From positions 1-7,086 of the forward strand of contig CACXEC010000107.1 of NCBI GenBank assembly GCA_902766545.1: 7,086 bases of DNA, given 5' to 3'. This document shows positions 4,397 through 7,086 of the stretch, in pieces. Within the stretch, counting starts at the first letter, position 1, and each line of letters starts with the position of its first letter. The position numbers were made by a program, and so were the translations under genes. Below the pieces are notes generated by a model. It made no database searches. It was not told the DNA's origin and saw nothing but the letters and a program-made list of their open reading frames with translations. Origin of the DNA: an uncultured Erysipelotrichaceae bacterium. GTDB taxonomy: Bacteria; Bacillota_I; Bacilli_A; RF39; UBA660.

Positions 4397-5188
4397 ATGA
4401 AAGGAATCTTAGGACGTAAAATCGGGATGACCGAAGTATTTACGAAAGATGGAAAAATCATTCCTGTTACAGTTATTGAATGCACTCCAAATACAGTTAT
4501 GCAAGTTAAAACTAAAGCAACTGATGGCTATGAGGCTATTCAATTAGGAATAAGCGATAAGAAAGAAAAACGTGCAAGCAAAGCTGAAATAGGACATGCT
4601 AAAAAGGCTAATGTCTCACCTAAGCGCTTCTTAAAGGAAATTAGAGTATCTAATGCATCTGAATACGTACTTGGAAGCGAAATTAAAGCAGACATATTTA
4701 CAGTAGGAGAAAAGGTAGATGTAACCGGAACTACTAAAGGACATGGTTATACTGGTGTTATTGTTAGAAATAATCAATCAGAAGGGCCAAAAACTCATGG
4801 TTCAAGATATCATAGAAGACCTGGTTCAATGGGTACTATGAGACCAATGAGAGTTATGAAGGGTAAAACATTATCAGGACATATGGGTGTTGATACTGTT
4901 ACTATCCAAAATTTAAGTATTGTTGATATTAATTTAGAGGATAATTATATTTTAGTTAGTGGAAATGTTCCAGGAGCTAAGAAATCATTAGTTTTAATTA
5001 AGGCAGCTGTTAAAGGTGGAAAAGATGATACATTTGAATTAGTATCTTATGAACCTGAAAATGCTGAAGTTAATGAAGAAGCGGTAGAAACTGTCGAAGA
5101 AAATGTTGAAACTACTAATACTGAAGCTGAAGAGAAGCAAGAAGAAGTTAAACCAGAAGAAGCTGCTCCAGCTGAGGAAGAAAAGTAG
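4397..5188 (+). CDS. rplC: 50S ribosomal protein L3 with Glu-rich C-terminal extension
   Basis: L3 is an early 23S rRNA-binding protein whose long loop reaches toward the peptidyl-transferase centre. The start MKGILGRKIGMTEVF is typical. The loop (about 123-165) includes HGSRYHRRPGSMGTMRP and GKTLSGHMG, as in Firmicutes; the position corresponding to the methylated Gln of E. coli L3 is not a Gln. The core ends near residue 206 (SLVLIKAAVK), which is the usual length. A further ~57 residues follow, and of the last 45, 19 are Glu and only 3 Lys, so the tail is probably disordered and strongly acidic. GGAGG (4386-4390) lies 6 nt before the start. The TAG stop is merged with the next ribosome binding site, which supports the tail being a true translated end and not a frameshift. 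Confidence 0.97.
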   Translation: MKGILGRKIGMTEVFTKDGKIIPVTVIECTPNTVMQVKTKATDGYEAIQLGISDKKEKRASKAEIGHAKKANVSPKRFLKEIRVSNASEYVLGSEIKADIFTVGEKVDVTGTTKGHGYTGVIVRNNQSEGPKTHGSRYHRRPGSMGTMRPMRVMKGKTLSGHMGVDTVTIQNLSIVDINLEDNYILVSGNVPGAKKSLVLIKAAVKGGKDDTFELVSYEPENAEVNEEAVETVEENVETTNTEAEEKQEEVKPEEAAPAEEEK

Positions 5189-5197
5189 GAGGTTATC

Positions 5198-5821
5198 ATG
5201 GCAAAGTTAGATATTGTAAACCTTAAAGGTGAAAAAGTTAAAGATTTAAAACTTAACGATGATGTATTTAATACTGAAGTTAATGAAGTTGTTTTAAAGA
5301 AAGCTATAGATTTACAACTAGCTTCATTAAGACAAGGAACAAGTAAAACTAAGACTCGTTCAGAAGTATCTGGTGGTGGAAGAAAACCATACAAACAAAA
5401 AGGTACTGGTAATGCTCGTCAGGGATCTATTCGTGCTCCTCATTATAGAGGCGGTGGAGTAGCATTTGGAGTTGCACCTCGTAGTTATACTTTCAAAATG
5501 AACAAAAAAGAAAGAGTTTTAGCTTTAAGAAGTGCTTTAACTTTGAAAGCTAAAGAAAAAGCTTTAGTTGTAGTTGAATCTTTAGAACTTGAAAGTTTAA
5601 AGACTAAAGATTTAAAAGCTATGCTTAAAGATATGAAATTAGAAGGTAAAATTTTATTTGTTGCATCTTCTGATGCTGAAAAATTATACATGGCTTCAAG
5701 AAATTTAGGAAATACATTAGTTATATTAAATGAAGAACTTAATGTTTATGATTTAATTAATGCTGATGTTGTAGTTATGGATGAAGAAGCTATGAAAAAG
5801 ATTGAGGAGGCTCTTAATTAA
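5198..5821 (+). CDS. rplD: 50S ribosomal protein L4
   Basis: At 207 residues it has the usual length. L4 binds 23S rRNA, and its extended loop lines the nascent-peptide exit tunnel. In E. coli it also represses the S10 operon; whether it does so here is unknown. The loop spans about residues 45-97, with SGGGRKPYKQKGTGNARQGS and RGGGVAFG. In this loop, Tyr replaces the common Trp twice (Y65, Y83), and Asn72 stands where GTG-Arg-AR is more usual. The globular part continues to EEALN. AGGAGG (5187-5192) overlaps the rplC stop and lies 5 nt from ATG. The TAA stop overlaps the rplW start by one base. Confidence 0.98.
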   Translation: MAKLDIVNLKGEKVKDLKLNDDVFNTEVNEVVLKKAIDLQLASLRQGTSKTKTRSEVSGGGRKPYKQKGTGNARQGSIRAPHYRGGGVAFGVAPRSYTFKMNKKERVLALRSALTLKAKEKALVVVESLELESLKTKDLKAMLKDMKLEGKILFVASSDAEKLYMASRNLGNTLVILNEELNVYDLINADVVVMDEEAMKKIEEALN

Positions 5822-6087
5822 TGAAATCAGATATTATATATGCACCAGTTATAACTGAGAAAACAAGTGCCTTAGCTAGTGAAAATGTTTATGTATTTAA
5901 GGTAGCTAAAAATGCTAATAAAATACAAATAAAAGATGCTATTGAAGAAGCGTTTGGTGTAAAAGTTAAAAGTGTAAATACTCTTAATACTAAACCTAAG
6001 AAAAAAAGAGTTGGAAGATACACTGGCTTAAGAAAAACTTATAAGAAAGCTATTATCACTTTAAGTGAAGGCTCTATAGAAATGTAG
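5821..6087 (+). CDS. rplW: 50S ribosomal protein L23
   Basis: A complete L23 of 88 residues. It sits beside the exit of the nascent-peptide tunnel and forms the docking site for trigger factor and the signal recognition particle. Signature parts are IIYAPVITEKTSAL (5-18), YVFKVAKNANKIQIKDAIEE (24-43) and the VKSVNTLN to KKKRVGRYTG loop (49-69). Its ATG shares one base with the rplD stop (TAATG), so translation is probably coupled. The SD GAGGAGG (5804-5810) is inside the rplD coding end, 10 nt upstream. Confidence 0.97.
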   Translation: MKSDIIYAPVITEKTSALASENVYVFKVAKNANKIQIKDAIEEAFGVKVKSVNTLNTKPKKKRVGRYTGLRKTYKKAIITLSEGSIEM

Positions 6088-6097
6088 GTGGGACTTT

Positions 6098-6928
6098 ATG
6101 GGAATTAGAAAATATAAACCAACTACTAATGGTCGTAGAGGTATGAGTACTCTAACTAATAGTGAAATTACTACTAGTACTCCTGAAAAATCACTTCTTA
6201 AAACTGTTAAGAAGACAGGAGGCCGTAATAATCAAGGTAAGACTACTGTAAGACATATTGGTGGTGGCGCTAAGAGAAAATATCGTGTTATCGATTATAA
6301 GAGAAATAAATTAGATATTACTGCTAGAGTAACTAGTATTGAATATGATCCAAATAGAACTGCTAATATTGCTCTTTTAACTTATAAAGATGGTGAAAAG
6401 AGATATATTATCGCTCCTAAAGGTTTAGAAGTTGGACAAATTGTTGTATCTGGATCAAACGCAGATATAAAAGTTGGTAACGCTTTACCTTTAGAAAATA
6501 TTCCAGTTGGTACTGTAGTTCATGCAATTGAACTTAAACCAGGAAAAGGTGCTGAACTTGCACGTAGTGCTGGAGCATCTGCTCAAATTCTTGGTAGAGA
6601 AGGAAAATATGTTCTTTTAAGACTTCAATCTGGTGAAACTAGAAAAGTATTAGGAACATGTATGGCAACTATTGGTGTTGTTGGTAATGAAGATTATGAA
6701 CTTGTAAATATCGGTAAAGCTGGACGTACTCGTCATATGGGAATTAGACCAACTAACCGTGGTTCTGTAATGAACCCTAATGATCACCCACATGGTGGTG
6801 GAGAAGGACGTCAGCCAATTGGTAGAAAAGGACCGGTTACTCCTTGGGGTAAACCTGCTCTTGGATATAAAACTCGTAAAAATAAGAAAGCATCTAGCAA
6901 GTTAATTGTTAGTCGTAAGAAGAAATAG
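6098..6928 (+). CDS. rplB: 50S ribosomal protein L2
   Basis: At 276 residues it is full length. L2 binds 23S rRNA near the peptidyl-transferase centre and helps join the subunits. Diagnostic stretches are MGIRKYKPTTNGRRGMS at the start, GGRNNQG (41-47), RHIGGGAKRKYRVIDYKR (52-69), and the near C-terminal MNPNDHPHGGGEGR (225-238) followed by VTPWGKP (247-253). His230 corresponds to His229 of E. coli L2, a residue known to matter for activity. The C-terminus is Lys/Arg rich. The ribosome binding site AGGTGGG (6086-6092) overlaps the rplW stop and is weaker than its neighbours. Confidence 0.98.
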   Translation: MGIRKYKPTTNGRRGMSTLTNSEITTSTPEKSLLKTVKKTGGRNNQGKTTVRHIGGGAKRKYRVIDYKRNKLDITARVTSIEYDPNRTANIALLTYKDGEKRYIIAPKGLEVGQIVVSGSNADIKVGNALPLENIPVGTVVHAIELKPGKGAELARSAGASAQILGREGKYVLLRLQSGETRKVLGTCMATIGVVGNEDYELVNIGKAGRTRHMGIRPTNRGSVMNPNDHPHGGGEGRQPIGRKGPVTPWGKPALGYKTRKNKKASSKLIVSRKKK

Positions 6929-6939
6929 GAGGAATAGTA

Positions 6940-7086
6940 ATGGCAAGAAGTATTAAAAAAGGACCTTTTGCTGATAAAAGTCTTTTAAATAAAATTAAAA
7001 AATTAAATGAATCTAATAAAAAAGAAGTTGTTAAAACTTGGTCTCGTCGTTCAACTATCTTCCCAGAATTTATTGGTCATACAATA
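6940..7086 (+). CDS. rpsS: 30S ribosomal protein S19 (3' end beyond window)
   Basis: The first 49 codons are present and run off the right edge. S19 is part of the 30S head and contacts S13 and the A-site tRNA region. MARSIKKGPFADKSLL and KTWSRRSTIFPEFIGHTI are diagnostic. AGGAGG (6927-6932) overlaps the rplB stop and lies 7 nt before ATG. The position after rplB is canonical; rplV and rpsC are expected next, outside the window. Confidence 0.96.
   Translation, partial: MARSIKKGPFADKSLLNKIKKLNESNKKEVVKTWSRRSTIFPEFIGHTI

Noticed and set aside
5047..5394. Minus-strand frame opposite the end of rplC and start of rplD
   Set aside because: The Ser-rich reading is the antisense of the Glu-rich L3 tail; it spans two real genes and has no start signals.
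5485..5691. Minus-strand frame within rplD
   Set aside because: It is a shadow of a conserved ribosomal protein gene.
1..7086. Reassignment of TGA to tryptophan, suggested by the absence of TGA among ten visible stop codons
   Set aside because: Conserved Trp codons are TGG, and no conserved protein is interrupted by TGA. Ten stops in an AT-rich genome are too few to draw a conclusion.

Overview
This AT-rich window comes from a low-GC Gram-positive-type bacterium, most likely an anaerobic member of the Bacilli/'Mollicutes-like' Firmicutes. The grounds are AT-biased codons, strong AGGAGG-type ribosome binding sites, a Bacilli-type S10 protein and S10 leader, and an oxygen-sensitive [FeFe] hydrogenase. 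A glucosaminidase argues for a peptidoglycan wall. Conserved Trp positions are read from TGG and no conserved protein is interrupted by TGA, so nothing suggests recoding of TGA. Genus and species cannot be named from this sequence alone.

Region 1 (1-2818, + strand) holds four genes, and those whose starts are visible each have their own promoter. They are: the C-terminal end of a large surface protein (cadherin-like beta-sandwich, membrane anchor, basic tail); a small two-pass DUF4190-like membrane protein with an acidic, Cys-containing outer domain; a membrane-anchored glucosaminidase-like cell-wall hydrolase; and a rubredoxin/ferredoxin/[FeFe]-hydrogenase fusion. Each gene ends in a hairpin plus T-tract that overlaps or abuts its stop codon.

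Region 2 (2817-3758, - strand) is a GT2 polyprenyl-phosphate glycosyltransferase. It converges on the hydrogenase and shares a bidirectional terminator with it.

Region 3 (3759-4072) is a 314-base divergent intergenic region. It carries a short-leader promoter for the glycosyltransferase, a perfect 10-bp inverted repeat about midway between the two predicted start sites, an A/T-rich UP-like stretch, a strong extended -10 promoter, and a structured leader of about 128 nt for the ribosomal operon.

Region 4 (4073-7086, + strand) is the start of the S10 ribosomal protein operon in canonical order: rpsJ, rplC, rplD, rplW, rplB and the 5' part of rpsS, with short or overlapping junctions. L3 is longer than usual because of a Glu-rich C-terminal tail.

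The region 1 genes suggest surface and wall functions next to a fermentative hydrogen-metabolism gene, but nothing in the sequence ties them into one pathway. No tRNA, rRNA, CRISPR array, IS element or attachment site was recognised. I found no clearly new multi-gene system. The signals most worth following are the inverted repeat, the S10 leader, the hydrogenase architecture, the L3 tail, and the SD-less start and Cys-rich catalytic region of the glucosaminidase.
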